NCBI RefSeq assembly: GCF_900156805.1
Contig: NZ_FTOQ01000008.1
Coordinates: 1 to 64,000 of the forward strand
Source of the DNA: Roseivivax lentus
GTDB lineage: Bacteria > Pseudomonadota > Alphaproteobacteria > Rhodobacterales > Rhodobacteraceae
Reading direction: 5' to 3'
Length of the DNA: 64,000 nt
A program made the position numbers and the translations under genes. Under the pieces are notes generated by a model, which saw only the letters and a list, made by a program, of their open reading frames with translations, had not been told where the DNA came from and did not search any database. Below are positions 63,857 through 64,000 of the stretch, piece by piece. The number at the start of each line of letters is the position of its first letter. Within the stretch, counting starts at the first letter, position 1.

Positions 63857-64000
63857 ATGGCAACTGGCACCGTTAAGTGGTTCAACACCACCAAAGGCTT
63901 CGGCTTCATCGCACCCGAATCGGGCGGCAAGGACGTGTTCGTGCACATCTCCGCCGTCGAGCGTTCGGGCCTCACCGGTCTTTCCGACGATCAGAAGGTC
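63857..64000 (+). CDS. Cold-shock protein, N-terminal part
   Basis: The 48 visible codons begin [20 protein letters not shown] and contain the RNA-binding motifs KGFGFI and DVFVHIS of the cold-shock domain. These proteins melt RNA structures. The gene continues past the right edge. About 220 bp of non-coding DNA precede it, as expected for the long, structured 5' leader typical of cspA-type genes. Confidence 0.95.
   Translation, partial: MATGTVKWFNTTKGFGFIAPESGGKDVFVHISAVERSGLTGLSDDQKV

Overview
The window comes from a high-GC alphaproteobacterium, most probably a member of the Rhodobacterales (Rhodobacter/Roseobacter group). The protein sequences, the str operon order (rpsL-rpsG-fusA-tuf), the TRAP transporter, the NDUFS4-type complex I subunit and family members typical of that order all point there. 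Coding density is high. Only part of the tuf gene (left edge) and part of a cold-shock gene (right edge) are present.

Layout. 1-3.6 kb: str operon on the minus strand with a clear promoter and a leader of about 320 nt. 3.7-10.9 kb: a glycosyltransferase, an EamA exporter, parE, a gene-poor stretch with a strongly folding candidate ncRNA, a tiny basic protein, secreted or lipid-anchored proteins, a cytochrome c and a CsbD protein. 11.0-25.3 kb: the most coherent block, a formate dehydrogenase island. It holds the FdhA/B/C subunits, a Tat-signal microprotein, a TorD-like chaperone, DUF3305, DUF3306 and a large poly-ferredoxin. It also holds an Mrp ATPase, a degenerate biotin/lipoate-ligase homologue, two small families of unknown function, a periplasmic-binding-like/cytochrome c fusion, a beta-propeller/cytochrome c fusion and a one-span membrane peptide.

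25.4-31.4 kb: MFS transporter, FAD oxidoreductase with no ordinary start codon, an HxlR regulator divergent from a membrane protein, and small genes in more open, lower-GC DNA. 31.6-36.1 kb: phosphonate-type ABC transporter phnDCE1E2 plus a HAD hydrolase, preceded by three Pho-box-like repeats. 36.3-39.9 kb: P-loop kinase-like protein, CrtA-like protein, LysR regulator, sulfotransferase. 40.0-44.7 kb: TRAP transporter and gluconokinase, divergent from a LacI-family regulator with two palindromic operators between them; probably a gluconate or related sugar-acid regulon.

44.7-64 kb: tRNA-Arg(UCU), complex I accessory subunit, a three-gene secreted operon with a Sco protein, uvrB, small envelope proteins, UspA, a glycosyltransferase with a histone-H1-like tail, an HtrA protease divergent from a two-component system, a hemerythrin protein, a PBP4-type peptidase, a wrecked EamA gene, nadD, ettA, an apparently catalytically dead REP-associated transposase, and the start of a cold-shock gene.

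The best candidate for a poorly described system is the formate dehydrogenase island. Formate oxidation in the periplasm is presumably coupled through FdhB/FdhC to quinone, with the two fused cytochromes c as possible side acceptors and the cytoplasmic Fe-S/Mrp/ligase-like proteins as maturation factors. All family names here come from reading the sequence, without database searches.
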